This document shows positions 11,200-26,100 of a stretch of 64,000 nt of DNA, piece by piece. The stretch's first letter is position 1. Each line of letters begins with the position of its first letter. Under the pieces are notes generated by a model. That model was not told the origin of the DNA. It searched no databases and saw only the letters and a program-made list of their open reading frames with translations. The stretch is from Narthecium ossifragum (lineage: Eukaryota > Streptophyta > Magnoliopsida > Dioscoreales > Nartheciaceae): contig OY986972.1 in assembly GCA_963920575.1 (NCBI GenBank), forward strand, positions 21,736,083 to 21,800,082, read 5' to 3'. Both the position numbers and the translations under genes were made by a program.

Positions 11200-14100
11200 C
11201 TAGGGCAAATCTGCAGGGAAAAGATCTCGGAAGAACTCTTTAAGATCACCTTTACATGCATCAAAAGCCATTAGTTTAGCAACTGCATCCTGCAAGCACA
11301 TGTTTTTGGGTAAATATTCTCATGCTTATTAGTGAAATGAAATGTCCTATGCACAGATACTATTTCACCAATTTTCTCAGATACAAGTCTGATTAAGGTT
11401 CACTTGTTTAGATGATTCTGTTTTTCCTATTAAAATCGTAGGTTAGCATGATTATGTGCCATAACAAGTGGACTATCAAACAAGCATGTTCTTTTCAGAC
11501 ACATCACCCTATAATGCTGATCTTTAGCTGATAGCTTGTTTAGATTGTTCTGTTTTTCCTATTAACATCGCAGGTTCGCATGATACTGTACCATAAAAAG
11601 TGGACTATCAAACAAGCAAGCAGTTCTTTTCAAACACATCACCTTATAATGCTGATCTTTAGCTGATAACTTGGGGTTGAGGAAGCGACCCACAGGTTTA
11701 TGTGACTTGACTGCCTCCAAGATGGAGTTTGCCCTTTCCACAACCTCCTCCGGTACACCTGCAACGAGGACATCGAAATCACCTTTCTTTGTCATCAATA
11801 ATTAAAATCAGCTTTTGCCTCTCCCAAATTAAATTAGCTTATCTAGCAAGGTCATAGGTAAAAAAGAAATTGAAACATAAACATTAACTCTGTACAGCAC
11901 AAAGTTTAGGAAAAGGTTGAGAAAGAAGGAAATCTCAAACAAAAGATGGTATAAATTTTTTTGAACATACCAGCAAGTCGTGCACAATGTAATCCTGCAA
12001 AAATGAATAGTACTTGTCATTTAAAAAGACAAGTTACATCTCACTCCACCTTACAATCCATATATACTCACCATAGCTCAATAATGTGTGCCCAGGTACA
12101 AGCCTACACAGTGGGAATAGGCCAAAATCAATCACAAACGCAACAAAGACAATAGGATAGGGAGATTGCCAAAGCAGAATGGGCAGCATACCTATAAAGA
12201 AATATGATGTCTTCAACGCCTGGGGAGTTGTTTTCAGGTCTCAATACACTCATAGTGAAAAACTTGACGTTGTCAGACTGGAAAAAGTCCTTCAAAACAT
12301 TATTTTCATTGAAACAGAATATGAGTCACAGCAGAAATAGACTCCTAATGATTTAAAAGGGTGACCTTCGATAAGCAACACTCATTGAATATCTCTGTCA
12401 AGTGTGTACACAGTAATACCTGCACAAGGGAAATATTTCAGGTGCTTTGAAATTCACAAGGAGACATGAAGTTGATAATGTAATGCCTAATATGCTTCCA
12501 TGAGATAGAGTTTACCTGAGACTCGAAAGATCAAACTAATAAATAGATGGCTATTACTGTAAAACTGAGACCATGATCAATCACCACCTCTACAGACGAA
12601 GGCCCCAAAGTCTATCTCTGTGTGCGAGCACGGACTCCGCATGTGCATGACTCCGTTCATGCACCTAGTTGGGCTGCTCAAACAGGTCCTCGATGTCCAC
12701 CACTCTTAGCCCCAAGCCCAACCTTAAGGGTCTGACACTAGGACTATGCAAAATCCATAAAATTTGTGTCTCTAAGCATGTAGCACCTCTACCCGCTCTG
12801 CATGGAATTCCATGAGACTACTTCCACAATCCTCCTATGTACTCTACCTGGATCCTTGACTCTACATGGATCTCTCTTTTTGTGAGGACTGCCAGGAACT
12901 CCTTTAAGATTCTTTCGGTGTCCCATCCCCTTCATTCCCAACGAGACTGACAAATTCAAAGTAATAATGTCATGACAGTTGTCCTCATCTATTCAAAATA
13001 AAATAAAAAATCTACCGCTCAAATTGTCTATTATCCTAGTGCTCATTTACTATCCAACAACACCATTATACCGTTGGGTCTAGCCTTGGCAATTTTGGTC
13101 CCCTCCATAGCTTATTTACCATGTCACATATGCACATTAGGCTCCCCATTTACTCCTTCCACAATTGTCGGGCCCTGGGACCTGCCTCTCATAATGACCA
13201 TCCCTCTTCCGTTTAGCCTGACACCTATACTTGGCACTGGCCCATCAGAACCCAGGCTTCAACAGAAGCTTACTTCTATGCTAACTGGTATGCTAGCTTA
13301 CTATATAAAGAAATCGCAAAGCTTTATCAAGGCAACAATAAACGATGCATGCAATTTTTTGAACTAAATTAGCAGTAGCAGCAAGACTTTGACTTTTCTA
13401 AAGAAAATATGGAGTTGCCATAGGCTTGCCTATCAAACATGATTATAGAACCAGAAAGCTGCAAAAAAGGATTAAGCTGACTTGGCAACCTACACGAGAG
13501 CTGACATCCAACCTCAATTTGGGCTAGACAAAGGCGAAGAGGCTTTGCGCTAGAAAGGGCATGGAAATGGTCCAGAATAAAGTAGATCTATCCAATGTGA
13601 TCTATCGGTTCTATCCCATGTCAGCAACCCTCATGCAAGCAGGAAATATCATACGAAAATCAAGAGAAGTGAAGAAATTGGGCATAATTTCTAGTGGACA
13701 AATATCAAAAGAGTGGAAATAAAGCAAAATATCCAAAGAGGATTTGGAAACGGTCCAGCATGCCTTTTTTCAAGTGCCGCTATGCTATGCGATGCTGGGA
13801 CCTAGATAGCTGTTGGAATATTATCACACAATCATCGTTTATTGAAGGAATGACAAGGAGGAAGATGGTTTGGGGTTACATTCTGTGGTGGCTGTGCAAA
13901 GAACGGAACCAGCTATTTTTTGAGAAGGTATCTAGAATTGCTGATCAATTGGCGTATCACATCCTATGGCAGGTCAAAGAATTTACAATGGCGAATGACA
14001 GGAGTGGAGCTTTACCACGTGCTAATGAGGAGGGGTTTCTAGTTGGCTGCTACTTCCAAGCTGACGCTTCATTTTCGCGGGCAGCAGGGGTTTGTGGCTG

Positions 14101-17100
14101 GCGTGTTTGTTGCTTCAATGCAGCTGGTGAAGAACTTCAGAGGATTGGGGGAATGGCGAGTGCCGCGTCAGTACTCGAGGCCGAACTTAAAGCAATCGAG
14201 GGGGCGATCAAGGAGGCGCGTGCACAAGGACTGCAGATTGCAGTAGTGGAATCTGATTCTAAGATGGCAATTGATACTATTAATGGGGTCATTACTTGGC
14301 CAGCTGAGCTAGAGTCACTGCTCAAATCAATATGGTGGGAATCTATCAATGTTGGCAAGACTATGTTTTCACACATTCCGCGGTTTGCGAATGGGGTGGT
14401 GGATTCCATAGCGCGTGGAGCACTTAGGGTAGTAGTTAGGGGCCAACCAGTGTTGGTCCGACATGGTCAGGGCCACTAGTGCTGCCCTGGAGTGGGGTAT
14501 GTAACCCAGCCTTCGGGCTTAACTAATAAAAAAAAACAAAAGAAAAGAAAAAAAAGCAAAATTCTGAATCTCCTTATTTGAAACGGATTGAAAAACTACT
14601 ACATTTCTAAGTCACGTAAGGACAAGATTGTTCAAGAAATGCTTTGAGAACCTTAAATGTATGCTTGCACGAAAGAAATTACAAGGAACAACCAAGATAC
14701 CCTACTAACCTTTGGACAAAGCTCGTAGTTCGCAAAATGTAAGATTGCACCTCCAAGGAGCCCTATGCCATCTGAACAGAAACTCAGATTAAGACGAGAA
14801 CTTGAACTTATTCTAGTCAATCAAGATGGTTGTACTGCTGTTGGAGAGCAAGAAAATATTTCTTGTAGTGCTAAATGTCCTAACCTTCCGTCAGAGTACC
14901 CTTACCAAACTCATCCAACAAACACAAAGAACGTGCAGTTGCTTGCCTGAAAAGAATCTCCAAAGTGAATTTAGATAACAAGAAAATAATGTATTTCTAA
15001 TGAATTGCATTTATTGTAAGATGTACCTAAGCATCATCCCCACTTGATGAAGATCAATCATAAATGTTGATTGTTCACTTGTCATAAATTTGCTTCCCAT
15101 TGCACAAAATATCCTATCATGATACAGGTACAGATATTATGAAAACTTCATACTAGCGAAGAACTTGTGAAACGTTTATTAATCATTAGCATCAAACGAT
15201 TCAAACCTGTCAGTGAGCCCAACAGTAGCAGCATCTGCTGGCACAAAACTTCCAATGTGGGAAAGAAAAACCACCAAGGCTACCTAAAACCATTGATTCC
15301 AAAAAGTTTTCAATCTTTTAAAACGGATAAAGATCCTTATCAAATATAACTACATCCATTTGCAGAAAAGAACATAATTCGAAAACATTGTCCACAGCAA
15401 CATAGGTATATGAACTGAACCTGCTTAACATAGATGCTTTTCCCTGAATAATTAGGACCGCTGATGATATGTATTCTCCCTGAAAGCGACACCGAAAGTA
15501 TAAAGACTATCTCGTCAATATGCTTATATACCACGGCAGAAATAAATACCATTATCCATTAACTAATAAAAAATAAATAAATAAAAACCATTATCCATTA
15601 TCTTTGTATCGTTGGGAACGAAAGTGTCAACCGTCATTTCCTGCAAAACATGCCTGCACATAGATCAAGTGCCAAGCACTTTCTCTCAGCTATATGAACT
15701 ACTAATGTTACTTTACAAGGTCAAGAACCTTTCTGCCATTGCAGGAAAAGAATGAAACTAACCTGCCATTTCGAATATCGATCAAATTATCTTCAGTTAA
15801 GATAGGCCTAACATAATTGTTTTGACGAGCAACCAGTGCCAACGACAAAAAACTATCAAGAAGAAAATCAAATGAAACATAATCATAAGATTGAAAAGAA
15901 AGCAAAAAAAACAAAAACAAAGTCTAAGAGATAGCAACATTTTTTAGTTAAGATAACTGAACAATATAGAAAATCATTAAATATGATAATGACCAGTCAA
16001 GTTCAGCTGCAAATTTCACTGCTTCAATTAGCTGAGGTGAAAATTCAAGTACGCGAGAGACCAAACCCCTAATAATGGCCCTCTCCATGTCTGCAAAAAG
16101 GATTTAGGGATGAGAACAAGAAATTGTGTGGTCATATTCCATGTTTAGGCACGTAAAGATTTATAAGCACTGGAATAATATCGAACACCAGATGGCTATT
16201 AGGACATGGTCATCCTTCAGAATCAATGACAAGAGCACAAGTAAAACTTATCAGAGTCCTGGGTACAGCGAATAGGTTTAAGAAAATCTGAAACATGCAG
16301 ATGAAAATTAGACTTCAAAAACATGGAAAGGTAATGCATGAAAACTTTCAGTCTGTGAGGATCTTGGTTCCTAGTAGTAGTAAAAACCACATTCTCTTAC
16401 TCAAAAGCAACAAAAAAAGTAAAGAAAAGTGGGTTTAAATGGCATGTGCTAAATGAAAGTCCACAGAAATTTGGAGGCATTTGAAGGTGCAATATTATCA
16501 TCCCAGATATAACTTCTTTAGAAATTTTCAACAAAGTAAAAGGCTGAGAAATAAGAGCTACATGAACTTTTCAAACTTCAAGGACATCATCCACGGTTTT
16601 CTTAGGCTTTTCTACATAATACAAGAAAAACAAAAGAGTGGTAAACAGAAAGTACCAAGAATCTTATGATATATGTCTCCAAGCAGATTGTCCAACTCTC
16701 TTGTCTTTGGGGTGTGATAAAAATATTTCTTCTCGTCCCCGCCTTCTGAAAACTGTTTATGCTACATGTTATGTCTAGCATTTGATGATGAAATCAAGTA
16801 TCAACTAGCAGCATACCGCAAATTCGAAGCCCGTAAGTGTCTCTAGTGTAGCATCATCAATCTTTTCCCCAAACACACACATCAAGTATCCTGAAAAGGA
16901 CAAAACCTGCAATTAGTATGCGTATAAGATGCATGCATTTGCTGCAAAATAACAGCTTGATACTATAAATTCACATAAAAAAGAGCTTGCCAGTAGTATA
17001 ATGCATTTCCAATCGAGAAGAGCAAAATACTCAGTCTAACCACTCGGCTGAGTGCAGCATGTTCTTCCTAATTGCAGCAGCTCTGAAGATGCACCAGGTA

Positions 17101-20100
17101 TCCAAAAAAAACAACATCAACAAATAGTATGGTGACACCTAGTAGCAAACCAGTTACAACCGTTTCCTTATTCTAATGTGAACTCTTCTTGACTAAACTC
17201 TGGCTCCATAGCCACACCCGTATATATGGGCAAACGTTTCCGCGCAGATAATGATTATTATCTTGAACAATGGAAAATGAGTTATGCAACTTATCCTGAG
17301 ATAGAACTAAGTGACAATCAAGTAAAAATCCAATGATGGAGCTTTAAACTTTCCTTTCAGATTGTAGAAGAGAAGTCAGATCACTTTAGTTGGATGACAT
17401 AAACAAAATATTTTAAAATAGAATTCAGCATGACAAGAAGTGCAAACAAAATTCAACTTGATGGTGAAACTTTTAAAACAAAAGAAACGAAACAAGATAG
17501 ATCTACCTATTTGATGTACATAAATGATACATGGAGCTTTGTTCCTGTCAAGCTTTAAAGGCAGGGAAGCATTTTCGGATGATGACACCTATAAGGACCA
17601 TAAATCATTAAAGAAAGCATAGAAGATAAGTCAAAAGCTGATACAAAATAAATTCTAAAACAATCACAGACTAACCTGCTCTAAAAAGTTTGGCAACTCC
17701 TCATATATCATTCTCAACTCGTCCAACTGGCTTGAAAAGATACAAGATTTAATATTAAGATGACAATCATGCGCACGAAAATTTGCATGTCAAAAAAAGA
17801 TGTTTATACAAGCTTACCGTTGCTAATTTTTCATAATTCGACATTAGAACTCCATGAACATACATCTAAAAATGACAACAATCATATTTCACTTTGGCAA
17901 GGAGGCACTTGGGACCAAAAATGTTAGTTCCATGATCACAAGAAACAGGGAAAACATACTCCCATCGACATTGATTTGATATGCATATTCTTTACAGTTA
18001 AGATTTGAAATCACAAAAATCAGTTTGCTTAAAAAAGAAATGCTTAACAGAGACCTGGAAATCATACTCTGACATATTTATTCTCCTTTTACATACTTCT
18101 GGTCCTCTTACTCTTTCCTATATATACTCTGCAATATTCATGCCCAATTCACTTTAACTGACATTATATGCTTATTGGTGTGACACAAATGACATTTTTA
18201 ACACCCATAGGTTAAATTACGTCACCCAAGAATTCTTCTAGGATACAGGGACGATCTGCCAATTTAACATTTTATACCAAAACTTGCAGAATCCCCTCTC
18301 ATAACTAAGGACATCCAAAGTTTACGTGTTTTTCACATCAATAAATATTGCTGAGCCGAAGAGATGAATTTGATATGATTCTCCCATGAAATCAACCAAC
18401 AATAGATGATCAGCTGACAAACAGATACCTCATACATCACAAGAATCCATCAGAAGTTAGTCATTAACTTTTTAAAAGCGCAAACATTCTTGGATATAGG
18501 TTTTGAGCATCTACTCAATCAACAAAAGAAGAAACCAATACGACCTAATGACCACAGATACGTGGAAGAGAAGAAGGTTTTGGGCTTTTGGTGTGAACTA
18601 CTGAATTCTTTACAATAGTAATAGAATAGTCCATTTATAAAAAGCATCGCAGAAGCCGAGAACTGTCAATGTCCGTATGGATGTCTTGTCACTCCCAACA
18701 TCAACAAATGAATATTTCTGCCATAAACAGAGAGTTAATAAAAGTGACATCACTTCTCCAATGACCTTCAGCACTGCAGTTTAGTGCATCTTGTTTGATA
18801 TTGGTGGGGGAAGGACTTATGGCCATAATTAAACACAGCTTTCCTTGAGCATGCAAAATACTAACAGTGACAGCGAAATTTCTTCGCTCGAGATATAATG
18901 TGAAAACCATAAGATATGGAGTTGACATAAATTGAAACTAACCTCACCGCAGAGCCCCTCTTTCACCACTGTCTCGTATCCTTTCTCCTTAGTTCGCTGA
19001 ATATCAATTACCCCTGTTACCTGCATATATCCTATAAGGGTGAGATATTAGCATATACAATTATCTAAATAAATTATTTTCAGTACCATCTTGAGGTGTA
19101 CAGTTTCACTTCCACATCAGCCTCATCAAATTGTATGAAGCATGATAATATCATACTCCGAAAGTATATTTCTCATTTTTAGATGTTTGACAGTAAAGCA
19201 ATTAATACACAGCCCATCTCTCCACATAACTTGCATCCTTCCATCGTCCTAGATACGCTGGAGAGTATTCATTAGGCTTATTTTACCATTGTGCTAATTA
19301 GTGAATGATTCCCATCCCCACGCCCCCTCCCACTTGGGTAATGATTATGCTAGCTCATCGTGCAAAATTAAGACATTTTAGCTTATGCATTTGTTCTTTT
19401 GATACGACGAAGGCACAACGATTCCGTACAACATCCAAAAAAAATTTATTATTCCCATTGTGAGGCAATTTTACTTTGATGTGATGATTGAGATGAATTC
19501 AGAATGATAGCATACCCAATGACTCTTGTATTCAAGTCAGAAAAATTCGGAAATATAAAGCATAACAATGGACACAGTGCATTAAAGAAGAATACAGGGA
19601 TGTAAACTCAAGGACAAATAACAAAATGGTTGACATTGATAACACAAATCAAAAGTTACCTATAAAAGCCTTCTTAAAAAAGTGGTCAGCCATTTTTCAT
19701 GCATAAAGACCATTGCAAACAAAATTTTGAGGAGATGCTTACCAGATCAAAGACATAAACCAGCTCCTGTCCAAGACGTTCATTAGCCTGCTAGATTTAA
19801 ATGAATAAGAGCAAGGTCAATCTGAAATTAGTTATCATGTCACACAAACTCATTCTCTTCTCCTTAGAAATAAAAGTCAACCAGATTCCAATACCTTTTC
19901 CACTATGTCTAAATTTAAAGATTCTAATCTCTCATGAAGGTATTCAGATATTCCAACTTCAAAAATTCTGTGTATGTGCAGCAGTGAGCAGATGCACTGC
20001 AAGAATTAAGAACAAATTATACACTAAATGCAGCTCAAATGAACCAAGAAAAGTAGGCAATGGAAAGAGACTTAAGACCATTATGAATGAAGAAAAAAAC

Positions 20101-23100
20101 TGTAAGGACTTACCTGACAAATACTGTATTATTGCCATATTAAAGTCAATTGCAAAACACTCCACAAATGGCTAACGTTCCTCTTAGGAACTTCTCATAT
20201 ACATGTTTAGAAGGAAAAATAAGAAAATTCAGATACAAGACTTACATGTTTGCCATAAAGAGGCTTGACCTCAAAACAATTTTATGAAGATAGTTATGGT
20301 AGATGTCACATCGTCAATCCATTGTGATGGCACTAAAGAGTTTTTCTCATTGTGATGGCACTAAAGAGTCCCGCTCTTAGTTAGCCTAAAGGAAGAATGC
20401 ACGTATAATAGGTTAAGGAGCTAAAATGCCCCAACTATAATTCTTGAATATGAACACTTATAGAGCAGATCAGGCCCTTCACAACCCCGCACTGGGCATA
20501 GGAACCTTAATCAAGTGTATCTCTCACTAGCATATATTTTCTCTCGCAAGAACAAGTCTCCACTTCTGTCCCTGGATCATCCTCCTCTTTTTCCACCAGT
20601 CTTTTACATTCTCCTTTACCTCCTCTCATTTGCAAGAAGCTCTAGAGTCCAATTAGAAGATAAGATCAAATCTGCCACTTAGCCCAAGTAGTTGATTCTG
20701 CACTAGGATGGTGCATTTAGCAGGAGTCTTGACGCTGCCTTCCGTCAAGATCTGACTAAGGCCAAATAGTGTGGCCGTTCCATGACCTTATTGCTGAGCG
20801 AAGATCGCACTTGTCCAATCGGTTGAGGCTTATGAGCTCGGTTGCCAGACTGCTCACGGGCCCGATCGCCTAGCCAGCCTGCAAGCATCACCATAACGTG
20901 ACTCAGCTCCAAATTCCCTGCATAACCCCACGCCAGAGGCTCTGCAGACCCATGAGCCCGCTTGGTCTGCAGTCCAGCCACCCGCGTGCTAAAGCATCTT
21001 GCAATTTAGCATACGCAAGACTCCATGCCAAGGCTTCCACATGCCCTAGCACCCGCGCTGCTTCGTTCCAATGCATCAAGTCATCTGCATGCCCAAGCAC
21101 CCACATCAAGTCATCTGTGTTCCCAAGCACCCGCATCAAGTCAGCGAGGCACCCAAGCACACACACCAAGTTCCTCTTTGCCCGACCCAAGCAATGCCGC
21201 ACTATGCATAGCAGCCTTGTGCTGCCTCCACACCGTGCACACTTTTGCCCAGGCCACACAGTAGCATGATTCGCAACCTGTGCTAGCCTCCCGTCATGCA
21301 TATTGTTTGCCCAAGCCCCATGGACTACTCGCCCGTGTCGATTTGTGCCATGCTCCATGCCAAGACACGAGGACTCACCATGCCTCCCATGTTCTTAGCC
21401 TTGCAGCAAATCATCTGGGCGCCGGCACCAACAGTCAAGTCCTCTATGTGACATGTCCACCTTAACCGTGCATGCCTTCCATCATGCACCAATTTGGGCA
21501 GCCAGCACAAAGGCCGGTGCCATCCCATGCCAGCCCCCGTGTTCATTGATCTACGGTGCTGATGGTATACTACTCAAAAGCATAAACTAATATTTCAAGA
21601 ACAATCTGAGTGAAATGGCTAATAAGGAGTTGGAAGAGTTTTGACTATCTGGTGAAGAAGCAAAGCACACAGAAGTATTGTCAGGGCTTCAGCTTCAAAC
21701 CGCAATACTAACATCCACATACCTTCAGAAATACATTCCAGTCACAGCTTGTGCACAAGGAGCTTGGAGAATTGAATTTCTGCCACAAATAATAACCAGA
21801 ACACATTAAACTTTGCAGTGAACAAAAGTACCATTTTTAATCAAGTGTGTAGCAGGTCAATGTATGCTTCTTTCAATTATTTAGTGCTCACAAAAGAATG
21901 CAAAACTATTTCATGATAGTGAAACAGAAGAGTTGTCCATTTAAAACCATCGAAAGAGTGTTTGTGGCAATAACTGACATAGAAACAGGGCAAGATAGAC
22001 GAGAATCAAATGTAAACATCTAAGGAGATACCTATAAAACTTGAAGAAAAAAATGTTCAGTTACATATTTTCATGGGCGGAACAAGCCACAGTACATTGA
22101 ACAAAAGAACTGCATAGCATAGCCATTGTAACGTTATTTTATATAAACTGTACAACTCAGTACTGATTTTAGTAGCTTGATATTCTCACAACTCAAGGCA
22201 CATGTAATGCAACAAGTTATTCTATATCATTCTTCATGATAATCTTTCTCATGAAGAGGAAGAATAAACAAATAAAAACAATTCAAGCTATTGATTAGTG
22301 TATTGCTCCTTTCTCAACTCAAGGCACATGCATTGCAACAATTTCTTTCTTCTTGCTTATATTTGAATCACAACAACCACTCCAAAGGGTGTGCATGCAT
22401 CTCATAAATAATCAGATCGGAACACAGTACAAAGAAGTGCATCCCAAAGAGGCTTGGAAAGCATTCCACTAAGTTTTGTGCCGAAATTTTCCCATAACAG
22501 GAGGTACTTCTTGATTCTCAGACGGATAAAAAGGCTAGCTTCCAAGAAGAATGAATAATGTAGCTTAAATTTCATTAGCAAATCGCAAGTTCACTACAGA
22601 AAAGAGGATTAGTTGCACCTTAAGCATGCGTGGAACATCTCTTACAGACTTCAAAGTCTCCCGCAGTGCCGACATCACTTCTTCACAGCACAGGAAGAAT
22701 GATATCTTATTCTGCATTAAAGAATCTAACCATAGAAGACAAATGGAGGCTAGGTATGAGAAAACATTTCAGACAGGGATACTGTACTGAGGCGACTGTT
22801 CAAAATTTCCAGGTCAAGTATAGGCCTCAAGAACCAGGTCCTGATTTAACAAAGATTAAATTCTTTATAACTGTTTAGGATATGGAGAGACAAATACACC
22901 AATGGGATCAAGACTTACCTCAATAAATGCCTCCCCATCGGCGTAACACACTAATTGACAACACCAATTTAGTCTTAGATATTGAAGATTATAAAAAAGA
23001 AACATGTTCTTGTACCTTATTGAACATACCAAAAACTGAGAACCTGCAGGTTAAGGACTTAACAGTCAAGTAATGAAGCATCCCCAATATTAGTCAACTC

Positions 23101-26100
23101 AGTCAAAAGCTTACCCTTCCTTTGACCTTCCTATTCCCATATGACTTGGGTGCTTATCGATCTGAAAAATTTGCAATGCCTCATGAGCAACAGCATCAAG
23201 CTTAAGAAACTTGTCACTGTGAGAGGATGTAAGAAACGCATAAGTTGTCTCATCCTTCTGTAATTTCGCTGCGAGTACAGAGCAGAAAAGCAGTACAATA
23301 AAAGTACTGTTTGGCAACCACAAGAATCAAAGGATACAGTGAGATTTGTGTGATGCAGTCGATGGTTATGGATGAGTTGCTATATTCATTTTGTTCATAT
23401 GTATCAACGACCCTTTCATTCTCCAGGATTGCTAGAAGCCCCCCACCAGCACGAACTTGGACATCACTTCCAAGATCCACCATAGAATTAAGCTAACAAT
23501 GAAGAGTGACATCCATTCAATAGTAGGAGAAATGGAGGAAGAGCACATGGCGATGTTGCACATACAAAAAAATTCATGAATGAAATGCTTATTTTAGACC
23601 ATGGAAAACAGCAGCCTGCATAGCAAACTTAGGTACTGAAGATGATACGACAAAAACTTCAGCAATCAAAACAGTACTAAATGAAGAAAGATGCTAGCAG
23701 GTCAAAGGAACTTCTTAAGAGGCAAAGAACTTGTTAAAATGGCATCAAGGACATGCTTGTATCCATGTTAAGTTAGATTAACCACCAAAAAGGAGAAGGT
23801 ATCAACTATTTTCTTGTATGCTAAGTTAAATTAGACCATCGAAAAAGAGGCAAAGAAGGTATCAACAACTCTACTCAAATCATACAAGAAAATAGGATCT
23901 CTTAATTAGAATGCCAAACCCAGCTCAAGAGTTACTAGTAATTCGCTTCTACCAATGGGCAATGTCCCTAAACCCTGAGAGATAAACATGCTCTTCCCGC
24001 TTTTCTTCGCCAAAGCAGAATCAGCGTGAAAAATCATTCATCACCCCCAATTTCTAATATAATACCTTTGAGGCAAAATGAAATGCATGATATACCAGTG
24101 ACTGTTTCATTGTCATGATTTCAGTAATTAGTTCCAAATTGAAAAACATGCAAGTTCATATTTGCTGAGTTATCTACCTAGAGAGTCATCAAGGTTCATT
24201 GCTCTCCATGGATAAAACTGAGCTTTTTTCTCAATTTGGAATAAACATTAAAATCTTTCAAAGTTTCAAGAAAAGGGAAACTGTGTGAAACATTACAAGA
24301 GATAAAGAACTAACGGAACCATATATAAATCTTCTTACATTATCTATTCAAAATTGCTTTATTATGGTTTCATGTTAGAAGTATGGAACCAACTTCACCA
24401 AAAATGGCAAATTATGGATGTGTTTGCCCCTCGCATGGCAAACCGAACTGAACCAGTTCTCCTTTGTGGGGGAAAAAGAACAGTATCCATCCCCCAGTTG
24501 CATTTACGGTGCAATGCCTCTTTCACTGGAAACACACTTGCTGGTAAGTATGCATTCAATTCTCAGTCTCGCATCACTATAAGAACAAACAAAGATGTCA
24601 TGGCGTGAAAGACCTTAATGAAAATAGGAGGTGCCTACATAATAACATGTCACCAGGTTTTATTCATATATATTTATTCATCTATGTCAGATACGCTTGC
24701 CTCTCCTATGGCAGCAAGATGTCATTGCGTGAAAGACTTTGATGCAAATAGGAGTATTTTTATAATTATGAACTTAAAAAGCGAAGGGGGGCAAAAAAAA
24801 CTACGAACTTACAAAGCAAATTCTCTCCTTCACACTTAGTCCATCTTCCATCCCTGCAACTCTTAGATATTTCAATCTGCAGAGCAAAAATACAGATCAC
24901 ATTGTAAGGGGTCAATCAAAGGACAACTGATAGAGGAAGGTGGCAGAAGACACTAAAAGTTTACAAAAGGCGTGGAAAAGATGCTTCCAAAGCTCAAGCT
25001 TTAATTTGGTTTATGGCCAATGATGAGGAACCTATTTGGGAGCTTGCTTAGTTCAAACGTGGGCTAGTTTATTATTTACTTCCTATTTTCGGATTGGATT
25101 TTAGACTGATTTTTGGTATTTGTGTCTTGAGTCTAATTTGAGTCCAACTAGGCTAGTTTATTATAAATATTGAGTCCATGGATTGTCATGCCGGTGGCAC
25201 GCGCCGTGCCGGTCCAGATGAGTGAAATTCACTCGTATTCACACTCTCTTTGGGCGACATCTTCAATAACACCTTCAAAAACAGATAGCATTCCAACAGA
25301 AAATTCATGAAAATTTTCAAACTTTTTTTTAACACCTTCAAATATGGACAAATACTAGTTTTCTAACTTCTCCACCAATTTGAATTAATTTTGATGTAAA
25401 ATAACCCATTTATCAATTAATATGAAAATTATCGTAAGTAATTAACATAAAAAGTAACATCAGTAATTAACGTAAAAATTAACATGAATAAGTAATAAAA
25501 GAACTAAATAGCATCAGAAAGTAATATAATAACTAAAATGATTATTAACATGAAATTTTAAAATTTCATATGATACATTTAATTATTGGAAAGTTACCAT
25601 TATTAGATAAAAAAGAATGCTAAAAACAATCATTATTAAATAAAAAAATGTTACTAATTACCATAATTAAATAAATAATAATAATAAATAACATACTATG
25701 AGGCTTATCATTGATAAATTAAAACCAATGATAAATAACATACCGATTTTTAGCCCGTCGACACTCACCTCCTCTATTTCTCTCCTTCTCTGACCTGCTA
25801 ACTATTCGACCAGCCCCATCTATTTCGTTTCTCTGCTTATCTTCCTCTTCATGCTGCCCACCAATTCACCGGTCACTTCTCCTCTCTCTCCTCATTTTCT
25901 TTGCTTTTCCTCCCAGTACTCTCCTCTCCCTCTCCCCTTCTTTTTTTTCTCCCACACGTAGCCCGCTTTCACTCCTTACCTACTACTTTTTCTCCCACAC
26001 GCAGCTCCGGCTCCTCTCCTCTAGCTCCTCCTTCCCTTCTGCTCCAACTCCTCTTCTCCGACTCCAGCTCCGTCTCCTCCTCTTCTCCGCCTCGTCCTCC

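Noticed and set aside
13074..13367. 97-codon plus-strand open frame in the MSH5 intron
   Set aside because: No recognisable domain; it lies in repeat-like DNA upstream of the LINE remnant.
20235..20265. Possible MSH5 exon with a strong donor (gcaaacat|gtaagt)
   Set aside because: Its length breaks phase, and the family residues CICSLLHI are encoded contiguously at 19996-19967 instead.
20898..21546. Overlapping open frames of 60-151 codons on both strands
   Set aside because: They lie in a GC-rich tandem-repeat insertion within an MSH5 intron and show no motif.
22706..22711. Earlier acceptor for MSH5 exon 12 that would add Asn-Lys
   Set aside because: The next AG gives RLST|ISFF, matching the family length exactly.
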